Of a stretch of DNA of 64,000 nucleotides, positions 42,754-53,986 are shown in pieces; position 1 is the first letter of the stretch; each line of letters opens with the position of its first letter. The translations under genes and the position numbers were made by a program. Origin of the DNA: Novosphingobium sp. AAP83 (GTDB taxonomy: Bacteria > Pseudomonadota > Alphaproteobacteria > Sphingomonadales > Sphingomonadaceae); contig NZ_LJHY01000002.1 of assembly GCF_001295795.1 (NCBI RefSeq), forward strand, positions 1 to 64,000, given 5' to 3'. The notes beneath the pieces are model-generated. The model was not told the DNA's origin. It saw only the letters and a list, made by a program, of their open reading frames with translations, and ran no database searches.

Positions 42754-43916
42754 GCCAATTGTTCCTGACCCGAAGCTGCTGTTGCGCGCGTATCAACACG
42801 CAGTATGTCCATAATCGGTTCGCCTCCGAAGCTCTCCACCAAATCAGCCAAATCGCTGACCGCATTGGGCAACCCGCAATTCCACGCCGCATGGGCAGCA
42901 TTGGAAAGGGTGCGCGGATGGAGCGCCATCGTCTGGATCTGCTTGGCCAGTTCCTTGGGCGTGAACCCGGTTTGCCGGATAGCCCGCGCGCCACCTGCGG
43001 CCACGATTTCGCGCGTATTGGCCGCTTGGTGATCGTCTGTGGCAATCGGCAGCGGGATCAGGATAGCGGGGCGGCCAACCGCCGTCAGCTCCGCAATGGT
43101 CGATGCCCCGGCACGGCCCACAAACAAATGCGCAGCCGCCAACCGCCCTTGCATATCCTCAAAGTAAGTGCCGAGTTCTGCGGGTATTTCATGCGCCGCA
43201 TAACGGGCGCGAACCGCCTCAATATCCTCGGGGCGGCACTGCTGCGTCACCTGCAAACGATGCCGCAGAGCAGGCGGAAGCATCGCCAGCCCATCGGGCA
43301 CCACTTCAGACAAGATCGAAGCCCCCTGACTCCCCCCCGTCACCAGCACGCGAAACAGGCTATCTTCGGTGAATTCCGGGAATGGCTCACCGCGCAACGC
43401 CAGCACTTCGGGCCGCACCGGATTGCCAACGCGGTGGACTTTGCCCCACAGCTTTGCATCCAGCCGCTCAACTTCGCCATAAGCCGTGGCGATGGCATCA
43501 ACACGTTTGGCCAGAAAGCGATTGACGCGGCCCAATACGGCGTTCTGCTCGTGGATGACTGTCGGGATTTTGGCCGCACCTGCCGCCAAAAGCGCAGGCA
43601 AAGCGGGATAGCCGCCAAAACCGATCACGCAGGATGGTTCAAAGCTGTCAAACAACCGCAGGGCCATCGCGCGGCCCTGCCAGATCGCGCGCAGGCCCTT
43701 CCACAGCGCTACCGGGTTTTTACCCAGACGGCCTGCGGGCAACACATGGGCTGGCAGGAAATCGGGCTTGCCGGGAATCTTGGCCCCCCGCTCATCGGTT
43801 ACCAAAGCAACGTGATGGCCGCGCCGTTCAAGCTCTACGGCCAGCGCAAATGCTGGAATCAGGTGGCCGCCAGTGCCGCCAGCGGCAAGCACGTAGTGTC
43901 GGGATACGGCGTTCAT
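42750..43916 (-). CDS. murG: UDP-GlcNAc:lipid I N-acetylglucosaminyltransferase
   Basis: A 388-aa peripheral membrane GT28 enzyme that forms lipid II. Landmarks are the [16 protein letters not shown] loop, [34 protein letters not shown], and the UDP-binding [20 protein letters not shown]. It starts in an ATGA overlap with ftsW and ends in one with murC. Confidence 0.96.
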   Translation of the reverse strand: MNAVSRHYVLAAGGTGGHLIPAFALAVELERRGHHVALVTDERGAKIPGKPDFLPAHVLPAGRLGKNPVALWKGLRAIWQGRAMALRLFDSFEPSCVIGFGGYPALPALLAAGAAKIPTVIHEQNAVLGRVNRFLAKRVDAIATAYGEVERLDAKLWGKVHRVGNPVRPEVLALRGEPFPEFTEDSLFRVLVTGGSQGASILSEVVPDGLAMLPPALRHRLQVTQQCRPEDIEAVRARYAAHEIPAELGTYFEDMQGRLAAAHLFVGRAGASTIAELTAVGRPAILIPLPIATDDHQAANTREIVAAGGARAIRQTGFTPKELAKQIQTMALHPRTLSNAAHAAWNCGLPNAVSDLADLVESFGGEPIMDILRVDTRATAASGQEQLA

Positions 43917-45148
43917 TTGCGTGTAAATTCCGAAAGATCAAACTTTTCCCGTGAAAGATAGGGGTTGCGGCGCGTAATCGCCAGCAGCAAACCCACCCCC
44001 GCAAGCAGCGCAATGGTCGACGATCCACCATAGCTGATCAGGGGCAAAGTCATGCCTTTCGAAGGGAAAAGTTGCAGGTTCACAAGAATATTGATGAAGG
44101 CCTGTCCGACGAGTTGCGCGGTCAGCCCGGCTGCGGCAAGGATCGTGAACAGGTCTTCCTCATCCAGCAGGCGGATCAACACGCGCAGCGCGATCACGCA
44201 ATAGACCACCACCACCACACCACAGGCAACGAGGCCAAACTCCTCACCGATCACCGAAAAAATGTAATCGGTATGCGCCTCGGGCAAGGAGTTCTTGCGG
44301 CTGCCCAGCCACAGTCCGGTGCCGCTCCATCCGCCATTCAGCAAAGTGCGCATGGCCAGATCGACCTGATCGAATTCGCTACCGCCCGAGATAAAGCTAT
44401 CGATGCGATTCGTTGCGTTGGGATAAAACAGGTAAGCCGCAATGACGCCGACCACGCCCAATCCCATGCACCACAACACGCGGGTGATTGGCAATCCGGA
44501 CAACAGCGCCAAAACAAACCACACACCGCCAAACAACACAGTCGAACCGAAATCAGGCTGCGCCATCAGCAGCATGCCCACCAGCACCATGATCCCAATT
44601 GTGATTCCGATCACCGGAATGTTCGGATCGCGCACCCGCCATGATAATATCCACGCAATCGCAATGGCAAAACCGGGCTTCAGGAATTCTGACGGTTGCA
44701 AGCTGAAGCCGATCCACAGCCAGCGCTTTGCCCCCTTCACTTCGCTACCCAGAAGAGGCACCAGCACCAGCGCAAGGATCATCGCCCCTGCAAGGATGAT
44801 GGCACCACGCCGCGCGGCTTCCTTGGGCAGGACCGACGCAAAGAACATGGCGATAAGGCCTACCATAACCCAGCGCAGGTGAATCCAGAAAAAGTACAGA
44901 TCGCCCAGCGACTTGGTCGATGTGGACAAACGCCTTGCGCTTGCAGGTGATGCTGCGGCAACCGCAATCGCGCCGATCACCACCAAAAACAGGATCAGCC
45001 CCAGCAACATCCGGTCAATCTCGCGCCACCAGATCAGCAGTTCGCTGCGGCGGCTGCGGCGGAAACGCGCACCATGACCGACCACGCGAACGCCGCCTTC
45101 CGGCATCGTTGTGGTAACAAGGCGCGTGGGCGTTGGCGTCGTGCTCAT
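43913..45148 (-). CDS. ftsW: FtsW, septal peptidoglycan glycosyltransferase (SEDS)
   Basis: A 411-aa SEDS family membrane protein with about ten helices. It polymerises lipid II together with FtsI. Conserved blocks are WIGFSLQPSEFLKPGF, MAQPDFGSTVLF, the PEAHTDYIFSVIGEEFG catalytic region and the terminal PLISYGGSSTIALLAGVGLLL. The N-terminal 40 residues are basic and cytoplasmic. It lies between murD and murG with 4-bp overlaps. Confidence 0.96.
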   Translation of the reverse strand: MSTTPTPTRLVTTTMPEGGVRVVGHGARFRRSRRSELLIWWREIDRMLLGLILFLVVIGAIAVAAASPASARRLSTSTKSLGDLYFFWIHLRWVMVGLIAMFFASVLPKEAARRGAIILAGAMILALVLVPLLGSEVKGAKRWLWIGFSLQPSEFLKPGFAIAIAWILSWRVRDPNIPVIGITIGIMVLVGMLLMAQPDFGSTVLFGGVWFVLALLSGLPITRVLWCMGLGVVGVIAAYLFYPNATNRIDSFISGGSEFDQVDLAMRTLLNGGWSGTGLWLGSRKNSLPEAHTDYIFSVIGEEFGLVACGVVVVVYCVIALRVLIRLLDEEDLFTILAAAGLTAQLVGQAFINILVNLQLFPSKGMTLPLISYGGSSTIALLAGVGLLLAITRRNPYLSREKFDLSEFTRK

Positions 45149-46476
45149 CGCCCGGTCTCTTGCCGACAGGCCTCGGCCCGATCCTCGATCAAGGCCTCGA
45201 CAATTTGGCGGAAACTATCGCCCCGCGCTTCAAAATCGCGGAACTGGTCAAAGCTGGCGCAGGCCGGAGACAGCATCACAACATCGCCGGGCTGCGCAGC
45301 GTCCATCGCCTGCCGCACCGCATCGCACAGCATTTCGCTGCGCGTGACGGGCATCACCGGTTCAAGCAATTCGGCAAAACGCGGGCCGGCTTCGCCGATG
45401 GTATAGGCCGCCACGACATGGCTGAAATAGGGCGCGCACTCGTCCAGATCATCGGCCTTTGGCAAGCCGCCAAGGATCCAGTGGATGCGCGGATAAGCGC
45501 CAAGCGCAGGCGCGGTCGAGGCCGGATTGGTCGCCTTGCTGTCGTTAACGTACAGCACGCCGCCCGCCTCGGCCACCCGCTCCATCCGGTGCGGCAGGCC
45601 GACAAAGCTGGCCAGAGCAGGACGCCACACGTCCTCACCGATGCCAAGCTGGCGCACGATCTCCACCGCAATCGCGGCGTTTTGCAGGTTATGCGGCCCT
45701 TGCAGCGATGGCCAATCCGCCTGCCCCGTCAACGCATCGGGCGCAACGATCTGCACCATGCCTGCTTGATGCGAGGCCGACGCCTCACCGGCGATCTCCA
45801 ATGTATGTTCGTCACCACAGCCGAACACAGCCTGCTGATCGCCCCGCTGCATGGCAAACAACCGCGCCTTGGATGCGGCATAACCTGAAAATCCGTCATA
45901 CCGATCAAGATGATCGGGGCTGAGGTTGATCAGCGCCGCCACATCGCAGGCCAAGCTTTGCGTCAGATCGATCTGGTAGCTCGACAATTCCAGCACATAG
46001 ACGCCGCCCTCAGGCAGTGGCTCCTGCCCCAGAACCGGCAAACCGATATTGCCGCCAAGCCGCACCGGCAGTCCGGCAGCCGCACAGATATGGTGGACCA
46101 GCATCGTCGTCGTCGATTTACCGTTGGTGCCGGTTATGCCCACAACGCGGTGCGGCGGAAGCTCCGCGCGGGCTTGCGCAAACAATTCGATATCGCCGAT
46201 GATCGGCACCCCGGCGGCGCGGGCGTGATCGGCAATCGGGTGGCGGTTGAGCGGCACGCCGGGCGATACAACCACACCATCGAAACCCGCCAGATCGATG
46301 GCCAAGGGGTCTGCTATGTCCGCCCGCCCTTCAAATGCGGCACGCGGCTCTTCCCGGCTATCCCAAACTATTACCCGGGCGCCACTTGCCAACAAGCTTT
46401 CAACGCTTGCCACGCCCGAACGGGCAAGGCCAAGCACCGCAAAGCGCTTGCCCGCAAAGGCGCTGGAAACGATCAC
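45145..46476 (-). CDS. murD: UDP-N-acetylmuramoylalanine--D-glutamate ligase
   Basis: A 443-aa Mur ligase adding D-Glu. [13 protein letters not shown] is at the N-terminus, the ATP loop [18 protein letters not shown] follows, then [10 protein letters not shown] and VNDSKATNP, the latter typical of MurD. The GTG start overlaps the mraY stop (GTGA), and the stop overlaps the ftsW start. Confidence 0.95.
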   Translation of the reverse strand: MIVSSAFAGKRFAVLGLARSGVASVESLLASGARVIVWDSREEPRAAFEGRADIADPLAIDLAGFDGVVVSPGVPLNRHPIADHARAAGVPIIGDIELFAQARAELPPHRVVGITGTNGKSTTTMLVHHICAAAGLPVRLGGNIGLPVLGQEPLPEGGVYVLELSSYQIDLTQSLACDVAALINLSPDHLDRYDGFSGYAASKARLFAMQRGDQQAVFGCGDEHTLEIAGEASASHQAGMVQIVAPDALTGQADWPSLQGPHNLQNAAIAVEIVRQLGIGEDVWRPALASFVGLPHRMERVAEAGGVLYVNDSKATNPASTAPALGAYPRIHWILGGLPKADDLDECAPYFSHVVAAYTIGEAGPRFAELLEPVMPVTRSEMLCDAVRQAMDAAQPGDVVMLSPACASFDQFRDFEARGDSFRQIVEALIEDRAEACRQETGR

Positions 46477-47537
46477 CGCACTTTCAGCGTGGCAAGGCCG
46501 ATCAGCGCAAGCACAATCGACACGATCCAGAAGCGAATGACCACGGTCGATTCCTTCCAGCCCAACTGTTCGAAATGGTGATGGATCGGGGCCATGCGGA
46601 ACACGCGTTTGCCAGTGCGCTTATACACGGCAACCTGCACGATCACCGAAACAGCTTCCATTACGAACAGACCACCGACAATCGCCAGAACAATCTCGTG
46701 ATGCGCTGCCACCGCAATCACGCCCAGCGCGCCGCCCAGTGCCAAACTGCCCGTATCGCCCATGAACACGGCGGCAGGTGGCGCATTGAACCACAAGAAT
46801 GCCAGCCCTGCGCCCATCATCGCTGCGCAGAATATCGCCAGTTCGCCCGCACCTTTGACGTGGGGAATCCCGAGGTAGGCAGCAAAGTCGGTGCGTCCGG
46901 CAAGGTATGCGATGATTGCAAATGTACCCGCAGCAATGATCACCGGCATGATCGCCAGACCATCAAGGCCATCGGTCAGGTTCACCGCATTGCCTGCCCC
47001 CACGATCACGAAGATCGCGAACAGATAATAGAACGGCCCCAGCGGGATGTAGAGATTGCTGAACACCGGCACGTAAAGGTTCGTCTCGCCCACCGCCAAC
47101 CAAGCAGCGATCGCGGCAACGACAAATTCCCCCGCAAGGCGCACTTTGGCAGGAACGCCCTTGTGCGCATATTTGGTGACTTTGTCATAATCGTCGAGAA
47201 AACCGATCAATCCAAAGCCCAAGGTTACCACGACACAGGCCCAGACCAACCGGCTATCAAGGTCCATCCACAGCAGCAATGACAGCGTCAGCGCCGTGAC
47301 AATCATCAAGCCGCCCATCGTTGGCGTGCCGCGCTTGGCCAGATGCGATTGCGGGCCATCCTCACGGATCGGCTGCCCCCTGCCTTGACGGATTCGCAAC
47401 ATGTTGATGAAGCGCGGACCGATGATCAGGCCGATCACCAGCGCGGTGACCAAGGTTATTCCAGCCCGAAACGTCTGGTAACGGATAAGATTGCTGAATC
47501 CTTCGAATTCAAGCCATTGCGCCAGCAAATAGAGCAT
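46473..47537 (-). CDS. mraY: phospho-N-acetylmuramoyl-pentapeptide transferase
   Basis: A 354-aa membrane enzyme with about ten helices that transfers phospho-MurNAc-pentapeptide to undecaprenyl phosphate (lipid I). Conserved segments are [13 protein letters not shown], the GFLDDYDKV Mg-binding aspartates, [25 protein letters not shown] and the HHHFE motif. It starts directly after the murF stop and overlaps murD. Confidence 0.96.
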   Translation of the reverse strand: MLYLLAQWLEFEGFSNLIRYQTFRAGITLVTALVIGLIIGPRFINMLRIRQGRGQPIREDGPQSHLAKRGTPTMGGLMIVTALTLSLLLWMDLDSRLVWACVVVTLGFGLIGFLDDYDKVTKYAHKGVPAKVRLAGEFVVAAIAAWLAVGETNLYVPVFSNLYIPLGPFYYLFAIFVIVGAGNAVNLTDGLDGLAIMPVIIAAGTFAIIAYLAGRTDFAAYLGIPHVKGAGELAIFCAAMMGAGLAFLWFNAPPAAVFMGDTGSLALGGALGVIAVAAHHEIVLAIVGGLFVMEAVSVIVQVAVYKRTGKRVFRMAPIHHHFEQLGWKESTVVIRFWIVSIVLALIGLATLKVR

Positions 47538-49007
47538 TCATTGTTCCCTGGCGGTAAGCGCACGCACAAGGGCGCCCAAGCCCACCGAATTCGACCCCTT
47601 TACGAGGATGGCATCACCCCCGCGCACGCCATCAGCAGCAAGGCACGCCTGCGCTTCTTTCGTGTTGTCCACATGCGCCACATCAATTGGAGCGGCAAGC
47701 GATGAGCCCGGTTTTTTCCCCAGAGCGTCGGCCAAAGCCACCATTTCGGGGCCAACAAGGATCAGCCGGTCAACTTTGCCTTGGGCAATCGGACCTGCCA
47801 ATTCTGCATGATAACGCGCTTCATCCGCGCCAAGTTCACGCATCGCCCCCAAAATGGCGATGCGTCGCTTGGCGGGCGTCTGCCCCAATTGCTGGAGCGT
47901 TACCGCCATTGATCCCGGATTTGCGTTGTAGCTCTCGTCAATCAGCAGCGCCGCGCCCGATCCGTCACCGCCCGATGCGGCAATGGTATGGCGCGCGCCG
48001 CGCCCGGCAAGGCCTTCCATTTCCGCCAAAGCCAGCCCCGCCGCACCAAGATCGCCGCCAATGGCTTCAACCGCAGCCATCACGGCCAGCGAATTGGCCA
48101 CCCAATGCGCGCCGGGTTGGGCGATAGTATAGCATACCTTGCGGCCACCAAGATCGGCAGTCACCAAAGTGCCGCCGCCCACCGCCGGTACAGCATCAAT
48201 CAATCGCACCGTGGCATCGGCGTGCTGGCCGAAAGTGACGATCCGCGCGGCATGAAGCGCCGCCTTGGCGCGCAGGCGTTCGTAATGGGCGTTATCATGC
48301 GGAACAATCGCAACCCCGCCGGGTTCAAGACCTTCAAAAATCTCGCCCTTGGCGTCCGCAATCGCCTCTTCGCCGCTGAAGTGGCCGATATGGGCAGGCG
48401 CGATGGTTGTCACGATGGCCACATGCGGGCGCACCAGTTGTGTCAATGCCGAGAGTTCACCGGCATGGTTCATGCCCATCTCGAACACGCCAAAGCGCGT
48501 GGCCGCAGGCATCCGCGCAAGGCTCAAAGGCACACCAACGTGGTTGTTGTAGCTCTTGACCGAACGGTGCGCGCGGCCCCTGCTCGACCGGTCAAGCGCT
48601 GCATAAAGCGCTTCTTTGACGCCGGTTTTGCCCGCAGAGCCCGTCACCCCGATAATGCCTGCATCTGCCCTCAGGCGCGCGGCCTTGCCCAGATCCTCAA
48701 GCGCGGTTGCCGTATTGGAAACCAGCACGTGCGGGCCAAAACACGCATGTTCCACCGCCGCGCCTGCTGCACCTTTGCCGAATGCGCCATCCAGAAAACG
48801 GTGGCCATCTGAAGCCTCGCCTTTCAACGCAAAGAACAGATCGCCCTCGCGCACTTCGCGGCTGTCAATCTCGACGCCCGAAACGGCAAATGGCGCGCTC
48901 GCCCTGCCACCTGTAGCAGTCGCGATCTCGGCGCTTGTCCACAGTGCCAATCCGGCCGCGTCAGAGGCGTCCCCAGGCCATTCAATCAGCGCTGGATGAG
49001 CGGTCAT
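47538..49007 (-). CDS. murF: UDP-MurNAc-tripeptide--D-Ala-D-Ala ligase
   Basis: A 489-aa Mur ligase that adds D-Ala-D-Ala. The ATP loop is GVTGSAGKTGVKEAL; KSYNNHVGVPLSLA and EMGMNHAGEL are MurF-type blocks; DESYNANPGSM is the late conserved segment. The ATG at 49007 overlaps the murE stop (ATGA) and is preferred to a GTG three codons upstream. It uses the product of ddl, encoded in the same cluster. Confidence 0.95.
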   Translation of the reverse strand: MTAHPALIEWPGDASDAAGLALWTSAEIATATGGRASAPFAVSGVEIDSREVREGDLFFALKGEASDGHRFLDGAFGKGAAGAAVEHACFGPHVLVSNTATALEDLGKAARLRADAGIIGVTGSAGKTGVKEALYAALDRSSRGRAHRSVKSYNNHVGVPLSLARMPAATRFGVFEMGMNHAGELSALTQLVRPHVAIVTTIAPAHIGHFSGEEAIADAKGEIFEGLEPGGVAIVPHDNAHYERLRAKAALHAARIVTFGQHADATVRLIDAVPAVGGGTLVTADLGGRKVCYTIAQPGAHWVANSLAVMAAVEAIGGDLGAAGLALAEMEGLAGRGARHTIAASGGDGSGAALLIDESYNANPGSMAVTLQQLGQTPAKRRIAILGAMRELGADEARYHAELAGPIAQGKVDRLILVGPEMVALADALGKKPGSSLAAPIDVAHVDNTKEAQACLAADGVRGGDAILVKGSNSVGLGALVRALTAREQ

Positions 49008-50452
49008 GTCGTGCACTCCCTTGCAACCTGCACATCGTCAAACGGCAGGACGCGCATCGCATCGCCCCGCCCGATTATCTGCCCCTGTTCATGCCCTTTG
49101 CCCGCCACCAGCACAATATCATCGCGACCAGCCTCGGCAATGGCCGCCGCTATCGCGCTGCGCCGGTCGCCGATCTCGCGCGCCTTTGCATCGCATCCGG
49201 CCAGAACCGCTGCGCGGATTGTTGCGGCATCTTCACCGCGCGGATTATCGTCCGTCACGATCACAAGGTCTGATCCGGCACACGCCGCACGGCCCATTTC
49301 GGGACGCTTGCCGCCATCGCGATCCCCACCTGCGCCGAATACGGTGATCAACCGTCCCTGCACATGCGGACGCAGCGCGGCAATCGCGGCATCGATGGCA
49401 TCGGGCGTATGCGCATAATCGACATAGACCGGCGCGCCCGCACGGTTGATCGCCGCGCGCTCAAGCCGTCCGCGCACCGGCTGCAACCGTCCCAGCGCAT
49501 CAAACACCCGATCTGCATTCAGACCCGAAGATACCGCCAAGCCTGCCGATACCAGCGCGTTTGCGGCCTGATAGGCGCCGATCAGCGGCAGGTTGATCTT
49601 GCGGACTTTACCCTCGCATTCCACCTCAAGCCTCTGCCCAAGCTGCGTCGGTGTCCGCTTGAGCAAGCGGATGGCATCGCCCTGCTCCCCCACACCGAAC
49701 AACTGCAAGCCGCGCTGGCGCACGTGCTCGACTGCGCGATCAGACCATTCGTCGTCCATCCACACAACCGCCGTGCCGCCATCTTCGACGACGTGATCAA
49801 ACAGCCGCATCTTGGCCGCGAAGTAATCATCCATCGTGGCGTGGTAATCGAGGTGATCGCGGCTCAGGTTGGTGAAAGCCCCCGCAACAACGCGCAAGCC
49901 TTCGTTGCGATATTGCGAAAGGCCGTGGCTCGATGCCTCATAGGCCACATGCGTCACCCCCTCGCGCGCCAATCCGGTCATGTTCGAAAGGAAAGTGACG
50001 ATGTCCGGCGTGGTGAGGCCTGTGGAAACGCTCTCGTCCGCTGTCGTTACGCCCAACGTGCCAATCGATGCAGCCGAATACCCAGCCATGCGCCAGATCT
50101 GGCGGGTCATCTCAACGCAAGACGTCTTGCCGTTGGTGCCCGTCACCGCCACCACAGTTTCGGGCACAGGCTGGAAATACCGCGAAGCCAGTGTCGCAAA
50201 CGCCCGCCGTGGTTCGGCATCGGCCACATGGACCGCGCCTTCAACCACCGCCTCTGGGCGCGCAACGATGGCCACCGCGCCTGCTTTCACTGCATGCACG
50301 ATGAAATCCTCGCCATTGAACCTCGCCCCCGGGAAAGCCCCGAATACGGTGCCCGGGGCAACTTTGCGATGATCGATAGCAAAGCCGGTCACGTTGGTGT
50401 CCGAATCTGTTACAGACAGGCCCGCCGCGCCCAAGATCGTATCAAGCTTCAT
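49004..50452 (-). CDS. murE: UDP-MurNAc-L-Ala-D-Glu--meso-DAP ligase
   Basis: A 482-aa Mur ligase adding the third residue. The ATP loop is VAVTGTNGKTSCVEM, and EASSHGLSQYR is conserved. The specificity motif DDNPRGED shows meso-diaminopimelate rather than lysine as the substrate, as expected for a Gram-negative wall. It overlaps ftsI and murF by ATGA junctions. Confidence 0.96.
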   Translation of the reverse strand: MKLDTILGAAGLSVTDSDTNVTGFAIDHRKVAPGTVFGAFPGARFNGEDFIVHAVKAGAVAIVARPEAVVEGAVHVADAEPRRAFATLASRYFQPVPETVVAVTGTNGKTSCVEMTRQIWRMAGYSAASIGTLGVTTADESVSTGLTTPDIVTFLSNMTGLAREGVTHVAYEASSHGLSQYRNEGLRVVAGAFTNLSRDHLDYHATMDDYFAAKMRLFDHVVEDGGTAVVWMDDEWSDRAVEHVRQRGLQLFGVGEQGDAIRLLKRTPTQLGQRLEVECEGKVRKINLPLIGAYQAANALVSAGLAVSSGLNADRVFDALGRLQPVRGRLERAAINRAGAPVYVDYAHTPDAIDAAIAALRPHVQGRLITVFGAGGDRDGGKRPEMGRAACAGSDLVIVTDDNPRGEDAATIRAAVLAGCDAKAREIGDRRSAIAAAIAEAGRDDIVLVAGKGHEQGQIIGRGDAMRVLPFDDVQVARECTT

Positions 50453-52194
50453 TCGCCATCTCCATTGCGCACCAGTGGTGACAGATCAGAGATATCAATA
50501 TCGCGGCTGTCATCAGGCACAATGCCTAGCAATGGTCCAATGCGCGGAACCACGCGGCCAACGATCGGTCCGGCATTTGTTGCAGCCGTGCGTTGGAACG
50601 AGTTTGCCACAGTGCCTTGCGGTTCATCGAGCATGACGATCACAACAAAGCGCGGCTTATCCATCGGAAAGGCTGCCGCAAAAGTAGCGACAACCGATGT
50701 TCGGTTATAACCGCCCTTGCTGCTGGGTTTGTCAGCCGATCCAGTTTTTCCGCCCACCCGGAAACCCGCAGCGTTGGCAGATTTACCCGTACCATCAACC
50801 ACGATCATGCGCAGCAACTGGCGCATCCGTGCGCTGGTCGATGCCTTGAAAACCCGCCGCCCTTCAGGCGCATTGGCCGGGTCAACCTTGTAAAGCGTTG
50901 CCGGACGCCACAAGCCGCCATTAACCAGCGTCGCATAAGCCGTTGCCAGGTGTAAGGGCGTTACCGAAATGCCATGGCCATAGCTCACCGTCATCGTCGA
51001 AAGCCGGGACCATTGGCCGCCTTTGCCCGAGCTGCGTGGCGAAATTGGAAAGCCACGGGCTGGCAGTTCGATATAGGGGCGCTCGAGCATGCCAAGCGCT
51101 GCCATCGTGCTTTTCATCCGCGCACTGCCCAGTTTGTCGGCAATCTGCGCCGTCACAATATTGGACGAATGGATCAGCGCCTCAGGCACGTTGAGCGAGT
51201 CCCCGAAGTCATGGCTATCCCGAATGGAAAAGCCGCTGATTTCCAACGGACGGTTCGCCGGATAGCGCACGGAAAGGTCGGTAATCACACCTGCATCAAT
51301 CGCGGCAGCGACGCTCAAAGGCTTGAATGTCGAGCCCAATTCATAAACCTGATTGGTGACCTTGTTGAACACCAGATCGTTGTAGGCCATGTCCGAACGG
51401 TTCGGATTGAACGAAGGCAAAGACGCCAGCGCAACCACTTCGCCGGTATCAACATCAAGGATGATGCCGGCCGCACCTTTGGCCGATGTCTCCATCATGC
51501 CACGGCCAAGTTCATCTTCCAGCGCGCCTTGCACGCGCATGTCGATAGAAAGCGCTACGGGACGGCCGCGCTGCGCCGGATCAAGCAATTGCTTTTCCAG
51601 CACTTTCTCCATGCCTACATGACCCTTGCCCTCGCCATCAACAAAGCCAAGCACATGCGCGCCAAGCGAGCCTTGAGGATAAAAGCGCTGGTTTTCGCGC
51701 GGGAATTCGAGCGCCGGTTCGCCCATCGCGAAGATGCGGTTGGCCTCTTCGGGCATCACCCTGCGGCGAAGATAGCTGGGCTTGTCGGATTTCAGCCGCT
51801 GCACCAGATCATTAAAATCAGCGTCCGGAAACACCTGCATCAGCGCCGCAGCCACTTCTTCTGGCGATTTCACCAGCGATGATCCGTCAGCCCCCAACGC
51901 CTTGGGATTAAACCACAAGGCATAGATCGGAAATGCGCGGGCCAACGGAAAACCGTTGCGATCGGCAATCTCCCCGCGTGGCGGCAGCAAGGCTTCGGCA
52001 AGCGAACGGCGCTCGGGCGGTTCTTCAAACAGGCCCAGTTGCACGATCCGCGCCAGCGCACCAAAGCCTGTCAGCAAAAACAGAAACGCGACCATCAACA
52101 CGCGCAGTTTTGCTTCGACCAATGAACGCTGGCGAACATTGGCAAGGCGGACCCGGCCCGAAGCAATTGCGGTAGATGCGGTCAAAGCGTTCAC
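50449..52194 (-). CDS. ftsI: penicillin-binding protein 3 (septal transpeptidase FtsI)
   Basis: A 581-aa class B PBP. One transmembrane helix is near residues 30-50, followed by the dimerisation/pedestal region. The transpeptidase domain has S288-x2-K291 (STFK), S342-S-N344 and K482-T-G. It cross-links septal peptidoglycan as the partner of FtsW. The GTG start overlaps the ftsL stop (GTGA). All three active-site motifs are intact. Confidence 0.95.
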   Translation of the reverse strand: MNALTASTAIASGRVRLANVRQRSLVEAKLRVLMVAFLFLLTGFGALARIVQLGLFEEPPERRSLAEALLPPRGEIADRNGFPLARAFPIYALWFNPKALGADGSSLVKSPEEVAAALMQVFPDADFNDLVQRLKSDKPSYLRRRVMPEEANRIFAMGEPALEFPRENQRFYPQGSLGAHVLGFVDGEGKGHVGMEKVLEKQLLDPAQRGRPVALSIDMRVQGALEDELGRGMMETSAKGAAGIILDVDTGEVVALASLPSFNPNRSDMAYNDLVFNKVTNQVYELGSTFKPLSVAAAIDAGVITDLSVRYPANRPLEISGFSIRDSHDFGDSLNVPEALIHSSNIVTAQIADKLGSARMKSTMAALGMLERPYIELPARGFPISPRSSGKGGQWSRLSTMTVSYGHGISVTPLHLATAYATLVNGGLWRPATLYKVDPANAPEGRRVFKASTSARMRQLLRMIVVDGTGKSANAAGFRVGGKTGSADKPSSKGGYNRTSVVATFAAAFPMDKPRFVVIVMLDEPQGTVANSFQRTAATNAGPIVGRVVPRIGPLLGIVPDDSRDIDISDLSPLVRNGDGE

Positions 52195-52994
52195 CCGGTC
52201 GCCTTAGCCTCCTTGCGCCCGGCAGCGCGGATTTCGGCCCGCGCCTTGGCCTTCTTGGCAGCAGGCTTATCCGCAGTTTCTTTGGCAGCCTGTTTGGACT
52301 TGGTCTTATCGCCTTTGGGGTTGTTGGCCTTGCCCGCCTTGTTGGCTTTATCAGACTTCGCCGTCTCCACTTTGCCCGACACTTCTGCCTTAGCCACCTT
52401 TTTTTCAGGCTTCTTGGCCGGAGCTACAGCCCGTTCTTTTTCAGAAACCGTTTCCGTACGCACAGGCTTGCGCGGTGCTACTTCCACAACAGTGCCAAGC
52501 CGGTCTTTCAAAGTCACCACCGCCTCGGCATGATCCATCCGCGCCCGACGCACTTGCGCCTCTGAATCATCGGTGTCGTTGGCGCTCGTCAATGCTTTGC
52601 CCGAAAGCGGTGATACCATTGCCGGGAACGCTGCCGATGCGATCACGCGATCGTCCATACTGGCCACGCGGATCGGCTCGGGCGTGTTCGCCATATCGGG
52701 TACGCTCAGGCTGGCCAATTCACGTTCACCCTCAAGATATTGGCTGGCATCGGGCGCGGCATAGCCAAACTCGACGTCATTCCACACCTTCAATTGCTGT
52801 TGGTTGGCGCGGGTCTCGAACTCGGTTTCAAGGTACATTTTATCTTGTTTCAGCGCGATGATCCGTGCCTCGGCGCGGTGGATCTGGCTGCGCAGCGCAT
52901 TGACGCGAAACGCCAGCACCAGCACCATCGCAACGCAAAGCCCCAGCAAGACAAGCCAGCCCGCAGAACGGACCCGATTGGCCGATGCGATCAT
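52191..52994 (-). CDS. ftsL: FtsL-position divisome protein with long basic tail
   Basis: A 267-aa bitopic protein in the canonical ftsL slot between rsmH and ftsI. A short N-terminus is followed by one transmembrane helix (about 12-29) and a coiled-coil segment ([20 protein letters not shown]) as in FtsL. It is more than twice the usual FtsL length. Residues from about 180 to the end are Lys/Ala-rich ([23 protein letters not shown]) and should be periplasmic. The identity rests mainly on position and topology. It overlaps both neighbours (ATGA, GTGA). Confidence 0.8.
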   Translation of the reverse strand: MIASANRVRSAGWLVLLGLCVAMVLVLAFRVNALRSQIHRAEARIIALKQDKMYLETEFETRANQQQLKVWNDVEFGYAAPDASQYLEGERELASLSVPDMANTPEPIRVASMDDRVIASAAFPAMVSPLSGKALTSANDTDDSEAQVRRARMDHAEAVVTLKDRLGTVVEVAPRKPVRTETVSEKERAVAPAKKPEKKVAKAEVSGKVETAKSDKANKAGKANNPKGDKTKSKQAAKETADKPAAKKAKARAEIRAAGRKEAKATG

Positions 52995-53986
52995 GCCGCT
53001 ACCCTCCCCTCGCCGCTGCGTGCCGGAGCCGCAGTCCGCACCGCCCAGCGCAACGTGGCTGAACGCGCGCGCGGATTGCGCACTTCTTCTGCCTCGGTCG
53101 GACGGATGGCGCCCGATGGCTTTTCAAACACTGGCAGGTCTTTGGCCTGCATTTGCGGCATGTGGCGCGAACCCGAAGGCAAAGCGCCCGCGCCATCGCG
53201 CAGGAACTGCTTGACGATGCGGTCTTCAAGGCTGTGAAAGCTGACCACCGCAATCCGGCCACCGGGCAACAGCACTTTTTCCGCCGCCGCCAAGCCTTCA
53301 ATCAATTCGTCCAATTCGCCATTCACGTGAATCCGCACAGCCTGAAAGCTGCGGATCGCAGGGTCTTTTTGCGCCTTTGGCCCCTTGATGTCCGGACGAT
53401 AGCCCAGCGCCTTGCGCACAACGGCGGCAAATTGCCCGGTTGTGGTCAGCGGCCTCGCAGCTACAATGGCGCGCGCAATCCGCCGCGATTGGCGCTCGTC
53501 GCCATAGCGGTACAGCACATCGGCGATATCGGCTTCATCGGCGTCGTTCAGGAAATCAGCCGCGCTTGGCCCTTCTTGCGACATGCGCATATCGAGCGGA
53601 CCATCGGAGGAGAACGCAAAGCCGCGCCCGGCCTGATCAAGTTGCATCGAACTTACGCCGATATCGAACACCACGCCATGCACACCGGCAATGCCTGCCT
53701 CGGCCAGCCCTTCAGCCAGTTCGGAAAAACGGCGTGGATGCAAAACAAGCGTAGTGGTTGCACCGCCGGTTTCGGGCCAGCGCATGCCTGCCTCAATCGC
53801 GTCGGGATCACGATCAAAGGCGTGGACGATTGCGCCCGTTTCCAGCAAGCGCCGGGTATAGCCGCCAGCACCAAACGTCGCATCGACGATCAGATCGCCC
53901 GCGTTCGGGCAAAGCGCTGCGACGACTTCATCGAGCAAGACGGGAATGTGCGGGACGCGCTCATCCGAATTTTGGAGCGCGCTCAT
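52991..53986 (-). CDS. rsmH: 16S rRNA m4C1402 methyltransferase
   Basis: A 331-aa SAM-dependent methyltransferase (MraW) acting on C1402 of 16S r[13 protein letters not shown] at the N-terminus, the SAM loop [34 protein letters not shown] and the late ISFHS-equivalent [15 protein letters not shown] are intact. It overlaps mraZ at its start and ftsL at its stop. Confidence 0.96.
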   Translation of the reverse strand: MSALQNSDERVPHIPVLLDEVVAALCPNAGDLIVDATFGAGGYTRRLLETGAIVHAFDRDPDAIEAGMRWPETGGATTTLVLHPRRFSELAEGLAEAGIAGVHGVVFDIGVSSMQLDQAGRGFAFSSDGPLDMRMSQEGPSAADFLNDADEADIADVLYRYGDERQSRRIARAIVAARPLTTTGQFAAVVRKALGYRPDIKGPKAQKDPAIRSFQAVRIHVNGELDELIEGLAAAEKVLLPGGRIAVVSFHSLEDRIVKQFLRDGAGALPSGSRHMPQMQAKDLPVFEKPSGAIRPTEAEEVRNPRARSATLRWAVRTAAPARSGEGRVAA

